From: JAHFIW01 sp035495855
GTDB lineage: Bacteria; Patescibacteriota; Patescibacteriia; SG8-24
Direction: 5' to 3'
DNA length: 64,000 bases
Assembly: GCA_035495855.1 (NCBI GenBank)
Contig: DATJFD010000002.1
Coordinates: 37,009-101,008, forward strand
Both the position numbers and the translations under genes were made by a program. This document shows positions 1 through 10,109 of this stretch, in pieces. How positions within the stretch are numbered: position 1 is the first letter of the stretch; every line of letters starts with the position of its first letter. The notes beneath the pieces are model-generated. The model was not told the origin of the DNA, searched no databases, and saw only the letters and a list, made by a program, of their open reading frames with translations.

Positions 1-155
1 CCAGGCTCGCATGCACCGTCTGCGAGCACGAACACAAGGATGACGGCACCTGCGAATGCGGGTGCGAGGCCGAGCAGCAGGTCGATCAGATCTGCTGGAA
101 CTGCGGCCACGCCATGCACAACGAGAGGGAATGCAAGTGCGGCTGCCTCGGCTGA
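1..155 (+). CDS. Cys-rich zinc-ribbon-like protein, 3' end only
   Basis: Open frame running in from the left edge (frame starts at base 3) to a TGA at 153-155. The visible 50 residues hold eleven cysteines in CxxC and CxC pairs (CTVC, CECGC, CWNC, CKCGC), plus several histidines and acidic residues, which points to a small metal-binding (probably zinc-ribbon) protein. The N-terminus lies outside the window, so the family cannot be named. A weak hairpin and T-tract follow directly. Confidence 0.6.
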   Translation, partial: RLACTVCEHEHKDDGTCECGCEAEQQVDQICWNCGHAMHNERECKCGCLG

Positions 156-170
156 GCCCGGGCCTCCGCG

Positions 171-199
171 GACACGGCGCTTCGGCGCGCGTCTTTTTT
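171..199 (+). terminator. weak intrinsic terminator
   Basis: GCGC-TTCG-GCGC hairpin with imperfect outer pairing, followed by six T; placed right after the Cys-rich gene. Confidence 0.5.
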
Positions 200-210
200 G
201 ACCATAACGT

Positions 211-792
211 ATGACCGGAAAGGAAGTCGTCCTCGACATCGAAACCTCCAACAGCTTCGCCGACGTCGGCAAGTACGATCCGAGCCTGCTCAAGGTCTCG
301 CTCGTCGGCCTGTACTCGTACGCGACCGACAAGTACGAGTCGTTCCTCGAGCCTGACCTGCCGAAGCTCTGGCGCATCCTCGAGTCCGCCGACCGCATCA
401 TCGGCTATAACCTCTTCGGCTTCGACTACACCGTCCTCAACGAGTACTACGCCGGCGACCTCCACAAGTTCCCGACGCTCGACGTGATGCTCGAGATCGA
501 GAAGAAGCTCGGCTTCCGCATCAAGCTCGACGACGTCGCCCACGGCTCGCTCGGGGTGGGGAAGTCCGGCAACGGTCTCCAGGCCATCGAGTTCTTCCGC
601 CGCGGCGAGATCGACAAGCTGCGCGACTACTGCCTCATGGACGTGAAGGTAACGAAGGAGGTCTACGAGTTCGGGCTCGCCAACAAGCACGTGAAGTTCA
701 AGGACCGCCAGGGCCAGCTCGTGCAGGTGCCGATCGACTTCGCCATCAAGCAGGAAGAGAAGAAGGCGGTGTCGATGACGCTGCCGTTGTAA
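211..792 (+). CDS. DEDDy-type 3'-5' exonuclease domain protein (RNase H-like fold)
   Basis: 193 residues, only a nuclease domain. Exo I is DIET with D9 and E11; Exo II is NLFGFD with N67 and D72; Exo III is YCLMD with Y140 and D144, giving the four acidic residues plus tyrosine of the DEDDy class (DnaQ/YprB relatives). Such enzymes remove nucleotides from 3' ends of DNA or RNA; the substrate here is not visible. It stands alone with its own terminator. The final residues (KKAVSMTLPL) are followed immediately by a purine-rich repeat arm. Start ATG 211 has no strong Shine-Dalgarno. Confidence 0.8.
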   Translation: MTGKEVVLDIETSNSFADVGKYDPSLLKVSLVGLYSYATDKYESFLEPDLPKLWRILESADRIIGYNLFGFDYTVLNEYYAGDLHKFPTLDVMLEIEKKLGFRIKLDDVAHGSLGVGKSGNGLQAIEFFRRGEIDKLRDYCLMDVKVTKEVYEFGLANKHVKFKDRQGQLVQVPIDFAIKQEEKKAVSMTLPL

Positions 793-915
793 AGGGCAGA
801 GGGCAAAGGACAGAGTCGAGAGGTAAGGATGTTCAAAAAACGCCCTGCGAGCGCAGGGCGTTTTCAGTAGGTCCCTTCCTCTTACCTCTGCCCTCTGTCC
901 TTTGTCCTTTTTTCC
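791..915. repeat. word-pair inverted repeat 1 around a terminator
   Basis: Left arm (about 793-830) is made of GGGCAGAG, GGCAAAGGACAGAG and GAGAGGTAAGGA; right arm (871-913) is its approximate reverse complement (CCTCTTACCTCTG, CCCTCTGTCC, TTTGTCC). The arms enclose the terminator at 837-864, so the transcript could extend the hairpin by tens of pairs. Confidence 0.75.
837..864 (+). terminator. intrinsic terminator of the exonuclease gene
   Basis: Stem CGCCCTGCG / CGCAGGGCG flanked by A-tract and TTTT; symmetric, so it could also work on the other strand. Confidence 0.85.
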
Positions 916-993
916 AAGCGCCGTGAAACGCATCTTGCTAACTTTTTCCTCGCGTAAACAGCCTTATAAACGGGCTTTCCATGCGTCGCGGCG

Positions 994-1002
994 TTATCCA
1001 CA
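994..1002 (+). promoter_or_regulatory. DnaA box upstream of nrdJ
   Basis: Exact TTATCCACA 9-mer. DnaA is known to control nrd genes in E. coli, so a role in coupling nucleotide supply to replication is plausible; a single box in GC-rich DNA could also be chance. Confidence 0.45.
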
Positions 1003-1006
1003 ATGA

Positions 1007-1055
1007 CCACAACATATTGTGGTATACTCGAACTAATCGACACTATATGTTGTGT
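1007..1055 (+). promoter_or_regulatory. tandem NrdR-box-like palindromes with nrdJ promoter between them
   Basis: Box 1 is CCACAACATATTGTGG (1007-1022), box 2 is ACACTATATGTTGTGT (1040-1055). Both fit the NrdR consensus ACACwATATvTwGTGT loosely to well, and their centres are 33 bp apart, about three helical turns, as in known tandem NrdR sites. Between them lies the -10 TATACT (1023-1028) with a TGG extension. Binding of NrdR would therefore cover the promoter. No nrdR gene is in this window. Confidence 0.75.
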
Positions 1056-1145
1056 ATAACTGTCCTTTCCCGAGCCCGTTGCGCGGAACGCAGCGAGCGA
1101 GTATAACTTCTCAGCACGAACGAAATATTTTCTTCACCGCGCATT

Positions 1146-4343
<3,198 letters not shown>

Positions 4344-4350
4344 AAAGTGC

Positions 4351-4356
4351 TATACT
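4351..4356 (+). promoter_or_regulatory. extended -10 promoter of the cobO leader
   Basis: TGC-TATACT just after the nrdJ stop codon; gives cobO its own transcript with a ~140-base leader. Confidence 0.7.
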
Positions 4357-4367
4357 GAGAACGAACA

Positions 4368-4500
4368 ATGATCCCGTGCGTCAGCAATGCTGATACGGCG
4401 GCGAGCCCCTCCTCACGCTTATGCCTCTAATAAGGTAAAGGAGGTGATCACAAACTACGGCGCCCGGTCCGCAAGGGCCGGGCGCCGTTTTGGTCCCGAT
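4368..4500 (+). promoter_or_regulatory. cobO leader: mini-ORF, perfect anti-16S tract, terminator hairpin
   Basis: A 20-codon frame (4368-4430, one Cys codon) and a 5-codon frame (4421-4438) end just before AAAGGAGGTGATCA (4437-4450), a near-complete complement of the 16S 3' end. No start codon stands at normal distance after it; a GTG overlaps it at 4444. A 12-bp GC-only stem with GCAA loop (4459-4486) and GTTTT follow, ending 10 bases before the cobO ATG. The order mini-ORF, ribosome site, terminator, gene resembles an attenuator. It does not match the cobalamin riboswitch consensus that I know. Confidence 0.55.
4459..4491 (+). terminator. terminator/attenuator hairpin before cobO
   Basis: GGCGCCCGGTCC - GCAA - GGGCCGGGCGCC then TTTT; sits inside the leader rather than after a gene. 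Confidence 0.75.
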
Positions 4501-5076
4501 ATGTCCGATGTCCGCACATCCGAAAAAGCGCCGAAGTCCGTCGGCCTCGTCCAGGTCTACACCGGCGACGGGAAGGGAAAGACCACCGCTTCGCTCGGGA
4601 TGGCCTTGCGCGCCGTGTCGCAGGGCATCCGCGTGGCCATCGTCCACTTCGACAAGGGCGGCACGCACTACGCCGAGCGGCAGGTCATCGCCGAGAAGTT
4701 CCCCGGGCAGATCGACCTGTTCGCCTGCGGGCTCGACCGCATCGATCCGAAGACGAATCGGTTCCGCTTCGGCGTGACGCCGGAGGACAAGGCCGAGGCC
4801 GGGCGCGGGCTCGCACTCGTCCGCGACATCTTCCGGAAAGGGGAGCACGGGCTCGTCATCCTCGACGAGATCAACTGCACCGTGTCGCTGGGCATGCTCT
4901 CCGAAGAGGACGCGCTCGCGGTCATCGCCGAGAAGCCGCCCGCGACCGAGCTCGTCCTCACCGGCCGCCAGGCGCCGGCCTCGTTCCGCGAGCTGGCCGA
5001 TCTCGTGACCGAGATGACGCTCGTGAAGCATTACTTCTACGAAGGGGTGCCGGCGCGGTACGGATTGGACTATTAG
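4501..5076 (+). CDS. cobO: cob(I)yrinic acid a,c-diamide adenosyltransferase, CobO/BtuR type
   Basis: 191 residues. P-loop GDGKGKTT at 22-29, the inverted-type ATP site of the CobA/CobO/BtuR family; DEIN block in the middle and TGRQAP toward the C-terminus are family hallmarks. Transfers the adenosyl group of ATP to Co(I) corrinoid, making the cofactor that NrdJ uses. Lack of other corrin genes here suggests salvage of corrinoids. The start at ATG 4501 is the conventional choice, but the frame stays open upstream through the terminator to 4387, so initiation at GTG 4444 directly on the strong ribosome site cannot be excluded. Confidence 0.92.
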   Translation: MSDVRTSEKAPKSVGLVQVYTGDGKGKTTASLGMALRAVSQGIRVAIVHFDKGGTHYAERQVIAEKFPGQIDLFACGLDRIDPKTNRFRFGVTPEDKAEAGRGLALVRDIFRKGEHGLVILDEINCTVSLGMLSEEDALAVIAEKPPATELVLTGRQAPASFRELADLVTEMTLVKHYFYEGVPARYGLDY

Positions 5077-5196
5077 AGGACAAAGGGCAGAGGACAGAGC
5101 TTAGAGGAATGCGAGACATTTCAAAAAACGCCCTGCGCAAGCAGGACGTTTTAGAATGCCTATTCCTCTAAACTCTGCCCTCTGGCCTTTCGTCCA
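5074..5196. repeat. word-pair inverted repeat 2 around a terminator
   Basis: Left arm words GAGGACAAAGGGCAG, AGGACAGAG, CTTAGAGGAATGC; right arm ATTCCTCTAAACTC, TGCCCTCTGG, CCTTTCGTCC. Nearly perfect reverse complement over about 37 bases, enclosing the terminator at 5125-5152. Same vocabulary as repeats 1, 7, 14 and 16. Confidence 0.8.
5125..5152 (+). terminator. terminator of cobO
   Basis: AAAACGCCCTGC - GCAA - GCAGGACGTTTT, one mismatch in 12 pairs. Confidence 0.85.
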
Positions 5197-5254
5197 TCTC
5201 GACAAAACCGCGAAAACATGCTCAACTGGAGCCGTCCTTTCTTGGAGGTGCGTC

Positions 5255-5473
5255 ATGCCGAAACCGCTCCGTTTCCTCGCCGCCGCCGTCGCGCTCATCG
5301 TGGTCATCGTCGCTCCCGTGTTCGCGTTCATCGGCCTCGTCGAGCTGGTCGCGGACCGCCTGCTCCTGCAGGAGGGCATCACGTGGCCGTACCTGCTCAT
5401 CTTCGGCGCTCCCGCGGCGATGCTCCTCATGCTCCTCGCGCTTCGCCGCCTGTACCCGCGCCACTTCAGCTGA
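5255..5473 (+). CDS. small two-TM membrane protein
   Basis: 72 residues with two hydrophobic stretches (about 6-28 and 45-62) and a basic C-terminal tail RRLYPRHFS. Start chosen at ATG 5255 because a good Shine-Dalgarno (TTGGAGG) lies 7 bases before it. No family recognised. Followed by a terminator. Confidence 0.65.
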   Translation: MPKPLRFLAAAVALIVVIVAPVFAFIGLVELVADRLLLQEGITWPYLLIFGAPAAMLLMLLALRRLYPRHFS

Positions 5474-5475
5474 AC

Positions 5476-5498
5476 ACCGCCTCAGGCGGTCTTTTTTT
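5476..5498 (+). terminator. intrinsic terminator
   Basis: ACCGCC-TCA-GGCGGT stem followed by seven T. Confidence 0.8.
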
Positions 5499-5499
5499 A

Positions 5500-5575
5500 T
5501 CCCCAATTCGGGGACAGTCCCCGATGTGTGGATATCCACAACGGGGTCAGACCCCGCGGTGGACAAAGCGGCGGG
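5500..5575. repeat. REP-like palindromes (GGGGACAGTCCCC and GGGGTCAGACCCC)
   Basis: CCCCAATTCGGGGACAGTCC block, then TGTGGATATCCACA palindrome, then CGGGGTCAGACCCCG. These words are common in REP sequences mobilised by Y1-type RAYT transposases in many bacteria (general knowledge). A second copy of the first word is at 41071-41104. Confidence 0.6.
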
Positions 5576-5617
5576 GCCCGTGACAGGGTGAACGTAACGA
5601 ACTCTTAACGACAGCCT

Positions 5618-5917
5618 ATGAGCCTCACCATCCTTTTCGCCTACGGAGAAGCCGCGTTCCATGTCTTCCTCGCCGCCGTCGCGCTGGGCGCGCTGCGCAA
5701 GTTCGGCCTCGGCGCCTGGCGCAACGTCGCCGCAGCCGTCGGCGCGGTGAAGATCGCGCAGGAGGCGGCCGTCACGGTCGCCGCCATCGCCATCGGACGG
5801 CCGCTCGAGCATCCCGGCGAGACCGTCGCCTGGGCGCTCACAGGAACGGCACTCGTGGTCATCGCCGTCTACGCCAGGATGCGGCAACATGCATGCTCCG
5901 AAGAAAGGAGAGTTTAG
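5618..5917 (+). CDS. small membrane protein, unknown
   Basis: 99 residues, three hydrophobic segments (about 3-25, 36-60, 70-88), so likely an integral membrane protein with a short charged C-terminus. ATG 5618 has no clear ribosome site. The last codons (SEERRV) and the stop are formed by the left arm of the next intergenic inverted repeat. Family not recognised. Confidence 0.55.
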   Translation: MSLTILFAYGEAAFHVFLAAVALGALRKFGLGAWRNVAAAVGAVKIAQEAAVTVAAIAIGRPLEHPGETVAWALTGTALVVIAVYARMRQHACSEERRV

Positions 5918-5977
5918 GATTGAGAATTGAGAAGTCGGCTACGCTCTCAACTCTAAACTCTCAATTCTCATTTCTCG
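5908..5977. repeat. word-pair inverted repeat 3
   Basis: Left arm GAGTTTAGGATTGAGAATTG with AGAAG; right arm CTCTCAACTCTAAACTC and TCAATTCTCATTTCTC. Here no terminator lies inside, only a short spacer around TCGGCTACG. Left arm overlaps the end of the upstream gene. Confidence 0.7.
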
Positions 5978-6018
5978 TCAGGAAGACTGCGTGCGCGTCG
6001 ACCGCTAGAGGAACGAAA

Positions 6019-6050
6019 GGCCGCTCCCGAGGGGGCGGCCCTTGCTTTTT
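6019..6050 (+). terminator. intrinsic terminator
   Basis: GGCCGCTCCC-GA-GGGGGCGGCC stem, then CTTGCTTTTT. Confidence 0.7.
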
Positions 6051-6085
6051 CGGTCCGCGCGTGCGCAAGCTGGAGGCACGACCTT

Positions 6086-6592
6086 TTGAAGTCACCGAAG
6101 GGACGCGACGTGAAGAAATTCTTCCGGACGCTTTCGCTCGCCGCGGTCGGCATCGGCTCCACGCTCACGGGCTTCGCCTTCTACGAGGGCTGGCAGCGCG
6201 GCTTCTCGCTCGATCTCGAGCTCGGGAACTGGGACCCGTTCATCAAGGGCGCGACCGGCGCGGCCATCGCCGCGCTCGGCGCGGTCGCCTACCTGTACTT
6301 CGCGCACGCCGCGGAAGGCGGGCGCCGCCGCCACGCGCTCGCGAGGGCGCTCCGCGGGTTCGCCGCGTTGATGCTCTCCGGTCTCGAAATGCTCGGACTG
6401 CTCGCCGCGGTCTCCGCGTTCATCATCTTCCTGACGCTCGAGCGCGCGGGCGGCGGCGGCATCTGGGCGCTCGGCGTCTGCGCCTGCGGGATCGTGACGA
6501 ACGTCGCGGCCCGGCCGCTCCTCACCTGGGCCAAGGGCGACACGCCGCCCCCGAAAGAGACGTCCGTCGCTTCGTTCGACGATCGCGATTGA
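6086..6592 (+). CDS. four-TM membrane protein, unknown
   Basis: 168 residues. Hydrophobic segments near 13-33, 52-73, 86-115 and 122-140 suggest four membrane passes; the N-terminus is basic (KSPKGRDVKKFFR), so it should stay in the cytoplasm. TTG 6086 is preferred because GGAGG lies 9 bases upstream; GTG 6110 is the alternative. No known family. A terminator overlaps the stop. Confidence 0.6.
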   Translation: MKSPKGRDVKKFFRTLSLAAVGIGSTLTGFAFYEGWQRGFSLDLELGNWDPFIKGATGAAIAALGAVAYLYFAHAAEGGRRRHALARALRGFAALMLSGLEMLGLLAAVSAFIIFLTLERAGGGGIWALGVCACGIVTNVAARPLLTWAKGDTPPPKETSVASFDDRD

Positions 6593-6613
6593 GGGCCGCC
6601 CGGCCCTCTTTTT
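6591..6613 (+). terminator. intrinsic terminator
   Basis: GAGGGCCG-CC-CGGCCCTC and TTTTT at the stop codon. Confidence 0.8.
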
Positions 6614-6714
6614 CCTCCTTCGCGATCTAGCCATGAGCCTTTCGCGGCGTTCGGCGAGACGAAACCCGTCGAAGCCTACGCGAAGAAGGTCCTAAAAACG
6701 CTTCGGAGGACTCC

Positions 6715-6745
6715 GCTCGCGCCCATGCGCGAGCTTTTCATTTTT
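6715..6745 (+). terminator. intrinsic terminator
   Basis: GCTCGCGC-CCAT-GCGCGAGC then TTTTCATTTTT. Nothing certain is encoded in the 100 bases before it. Confidence 0.65.
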
Positions 6746-6793
6746 CGCCCGCGGTGCGATGATGCGGCCGCCGCAGCAGCGGCCGGAGGAACC

Positions 6794-6943
6794 GTGGACA
6801 AGGTCATCGCAGGCCTCTTCGTCATCCTCTTCTTCATCGGGTGCGCCTACGTCGGCTGGACCGCCGGCCGCGCGTACCCGTTGTGGCTCGTCCTTTTCTT
6901 TCTCTCGCTCGCAGCGCTGGTCATCCTCGACCGGCGGAGGTGA
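6794..6943 (+). CDS. tiny two-TM protein, first of three
   Basis: 49 residues from GTG 6794; GGAGG at 6785-6789 decides the start. Almost entirely hydrophobic: two helices (about 3-22, 27-44) and a terminal RRR. First gene of a tight set of three tiny membrane proteins. Confidence 0.65.
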   Translation: MDKVIAGLFVILFFIGCAYVGWTAGRAYPLWLVLFFLSLAALVILDRRR

Positions 6944-6949
6944 ATCCCG

Positions 6950-7099
6950 ATGCGCACAGTGATGATCGCGGCGGTCTTCGCCGCTTCGCTCGCCGCAGGC
7001 TACCTGCTCGGCACCAGGCTTCCCGTCTGGGTCGCCGTTCCGGTCGTGGTCGCCGCGGCCCTCTACGCGCGGCACCGCCTCGTGTCCGGCGGCCGATGA
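6950..7099 (+). CDS. tiny membrane protein, second of three
   Basis: 49 residues, MRTVMIAAVF to VSGGR, with two hydrophobic stretches (4-21, 26-40) and a basic end. The Shine-Dalgarno GGAGG (6936-6940) overlaps the stop region of the gene before it, and its own stop overlaps the next start (ATGA), so the three are translationally coupled. Too short to be called by length alone; the coupling supports it. Confidence 0.65.
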   Translation: MRTVMIAAVFAASLAAGYLLGTRLPVWVAVPVVVAAALYARHRLVSGGR

Positions 7100-7329
7100 A
7101 CGCGCCCGCCCGTTCGCCGCTCAAGCCCTGGCGCAAGTTCCGCGCCGCGCTCATGGCCTTCCTGGCCCTGAAGCTCTCGGGCTGGTCGCCGTTGACCGAC
7201 GCCTGGCAGCGCACGGCGCTTGCCGTCGCCGCGATGACGCTCATCTTCCTGGCCGCGCTCCGTTTCGAGCGCTGGATCCAGGACCAGCGTGAAGCGGCCG
7301 AACGACCTTCCGATCCCAAGGACCCTTGA
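7096..7329 (+). CDS. small membrane protein, third of three
   Basis: 77 residues. Starts at the ATGA overlap with the second tiny gene. Basic N-terminal stretch (LKPWRKFR), hydrophobic segment about 16-30 and 42-57, then a charged tail (RFERWIQDQREAAERPSDPK). Unknown function; the three-gene set could form a small membrane complex (inference). Its stop lies within the terminator stem. Confidence 0.65.
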   Translation: MNAPARSPLKPWRKFRAALMAFLALKLSGWSPLTDAWQRTALAVAAMTLIFLAALRFERWIQDQREAAERPSDPKDP

Positions 7330-7341
7330 CCGGGTCCTTTT
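7318..7341 (+). terminator. intrinsic terminator
   Basis: AAGGACCC-TTGACC-GGGTCCTT plus T-tract, overlapping the stop codon. Confidence 0.8.
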
Positions 7342-7349
7342 CTTTTCCT

Positions 7350-7379
7350 TTGGAAAACTATGCCCTGTAGTGCTATACT
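7350..7379 (+). promoter_or_regulatory. promoter of the DegP-type protease
   Basis: TTGGAA (7350-7355), 18-base spacer, TGC-TATACT (7374-7379). Confidence 0.7.
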
Positions 7380-7441
7380 GTCGGCGTTGCGTCCGCTTGT
7401 GGAAAAGCGGCTCCGCGGATAATTCCTTCATCAACGCACTT

Positions 7442-8746
<1,305 letters not shown>

Positions 8747-8760
8747 GGTTCGAAGAGAAA

Positions 8761-8786
8761 AATCCTGCCTTCGGGCAGGATTTTTT
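8761..8786 (+). terminator. intrinsic terminator of degP
   Basis: AATCCTGCC-TTCG-GGCAGGATT then TTTT. Confidence 0.85.
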
Positions 8787-8806
8787 GTAGGAGTCCGGTC
8801 ATGGAG

Positions 8807-9349
8807 CTAGATCCCGAGGCCGCGGAGGAAGGGGAAGCGGCGCAGGATGCGCGTGACAATGCGGGCCTTCGGCAGCGGCCGCGGCGCCGGGGCGGGCAGC
8901 AGTGCCGCGCGGCCGGGCGCCTTCGAGGCCCAGTCCGCGAGCGCGGCGCGCGTCGCGTCTTCGGCGAACCTCGCGGACCACATCAGGTCGGCGGGGTGCG
9001 ACCGCGCGTCGAGTTCGCCGGTCCTGACGGCTTCCTCGCGGCTCCAGCTCATCCGCGCCGTTGGAGGCGACGGTCGCGAGAAGTCCGCCGCGGACCGGAC
9101 CGGCTTGCCCGCGAGATGCCCGGCGATCGAGCCGGCGATGATCTTCTCAAGGCCCGGGGAATCCTGGTCCTCGACGTGGCATCGCGCTTCGGCGATGTGC
9201 CCGTCGCGGACGCGGACCTGCAGGCGGATCCGGACGTCCCAGAGAAAGTTGGAGCCGTGGTCGGCGGTGCCGACGTCGGGGTCCTCGGGGTCGAACCAGC
9301 CGCCCGCGTGCGGAGCGGGCCACTGCGCGATGGTGATGCCTTCTTGCAT
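8807..9349 (-). CDS. degenerate IscU/NifU-N-like protein without the cluster cysteines
   Basis: 180 residues. The core (EDPDVGTAD, then a beta-rich block, then GSIAGHLAGKPV, then RFAEDATRAALADW) aligns with the IscU scaffold encoded just upstream (VLAEDAVKAAIADW). The first scaffold cysteine is replaced (region TADHGSNF) and the third, IHCS, has become a MWSA sequence; only C57 near the second site remains. It therefore should not build a normal [2Fe-2S] cluster. Good ribosome site (GAGGAGG) supports it being expressed. A duplicated, repurposed scaffold is the likely history (inference). Confidence 0.7.
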   Translation of the reverse strand: MQEGITIAQWPAPHAGGWFDPEDPDVGTADHGSNFLWDVRIRLQVRVRDGHIAEARCHVEDQDSPGLEKIIAGSIAGHLAGKPVRSAADFSRPSPPTARMSWSREEAVRTGELDARSHPADLMWSARFAEDATRAALADWASKAPGRAALLPAPAPRPLPKARIVTRILRRFPFLRGLGI

Positions 9350-9396
9350 GATGCCTCCTCGGAAGGTGCGACGCCGCACCCTAGCACGGGTCCCCG

Positions 9397-9426
9397 AAAA
9401 GAAAAAGACCCCGACATGCATCGGGG
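9397..9426 (-). terminator. terminator after iscU, before the degenerate paralogue
   Basis: On the minus strand CCCCGA-TGCATG-TCGGGG then TCTTTTTCTTTT. Confidence 0.8.
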
Positions 9427-9430
9427 CCGT

Positions 9431-10003
9431 TCAGCAGCCGTCGGGATCGCCCCCGACGGGATCGTTCCTGCCGGGCGCGGCCGGGTCCGGCGGGTTCGCC
9501 GGAGGGTCCTGCGACGGGCCGTGCGGGCCGGAGGCGCCGTCCTCGGCGACGGGCGTCGCCGGGAATTCCGGCGGCAGCGGCGACGGAGGCGCGGGCGGCT
9601 CGGGAGGCGCGGCGGCGAGCCTGGCCGCGCGCTTGCGCTTCCAGTCCGCGATGGCCGCCTTCACGGCATCCTCGGCGAGCACCGAGCAGTGGATCTTCAC
9701 GGGCGGGAGCGAGAGCTCCTCGACGATCTCGGAGTTCTTGATCGTCAGGGCCTCCTCGACCGTCATTCCTTTCACCCATTCGGTGACGAGCGACGAGCTG
9801 GCGATCGCGGAACCGCAGCCGAAGGTCTTGAACTTGGCGTCCACGATGACGCCGTCATCGCCGATCCTGATCTGGAGGCGCATGACGTCGCCGCAGGCCG
9901 GCGCGCCGACGAGCCCCGTGCCGACGTCCTCGTCTTCCTTGTCGAGCGTGCCGACGTTGCGGGGATTCTCGTAATGGTCGATGACCTTGTCCGAATAGCC
10001 CAT
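9431..10003 (-). CDS. iscU: Fe-S cluster scaffold IscU/SufU with Pro-rich tail
   Basis: 190 residues. Residues 1-128 are a complete scaffold: C37 with D39 (PACGD), C63 (FGCGS) and H105-C106 (KIHCS). It assembles iron-sulfur clusters from a cysteine desulfurase, which is not in the window. Residues 131-190 form an unusual Pro/Ala/Gly/Asp-rich tail ending in Cys, not part of the family and probably disordered. Start ATG 10003 has GAGGAGG upstream. Transcribed away from the sugar dehydrogenase gene. Confidence 0.9.
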   Translation of the reverse strand: MGYSDKVIDHYENPRNVGTLDKEDEDVGTGLVGAPACGDVMRLQIRIGDDGVIVDAKFKTFGCGSAIASSSLVTEWVKGMTVEEALTIKNSEIVEELSLPPVKIHCSVLAEDAVKAAIADWKRKRAARLAAAPPEPPAPPSPLPPEFPATPVAEDGASGPHGPSQDPPANPPDPAAPGRNDPVGGDPDGC

Positions 10004-10097
10004 CCGAACACCTCCTCATCGGAAAAATGAACGCGCGGGAAGGATACTGGTGCGGCGGGCGCGGGTCAATGCGGTTCCGAAACCGGAAGAAAAATGG

Positions 10098-10103
10098 TAC
10101 AAT
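10098..10103 (+). promoter_or_regulatory. extended -10, start codon 6 bases away
   Basis: TGG-TACAAT; ATG 10110 follows after six bases and no Shine-Dalgarno exists, so the message is probably leaderless. Confidence 0.65.
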
Positions 10104-10109
10104 GACCGC

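Noticed and set aside
994..1002. Replication origin
   Set aside because: Only isolated DnaA boxes (994-1002 and 48551-48559); no cluster, no AT-rich unwinding region, no dnaA or dnaN gene.
4368..4500. Cobalamin riboswitch before cobO
   Set aside because: None of the conserved B12-box or core blocks could be found; the leader is too short.
6632..6694. Tiny Arg/Ser-rich frame MSLSRRSARRNPS..
   Set aside because: No ribosome site and not distinguishable from chance in this composition.
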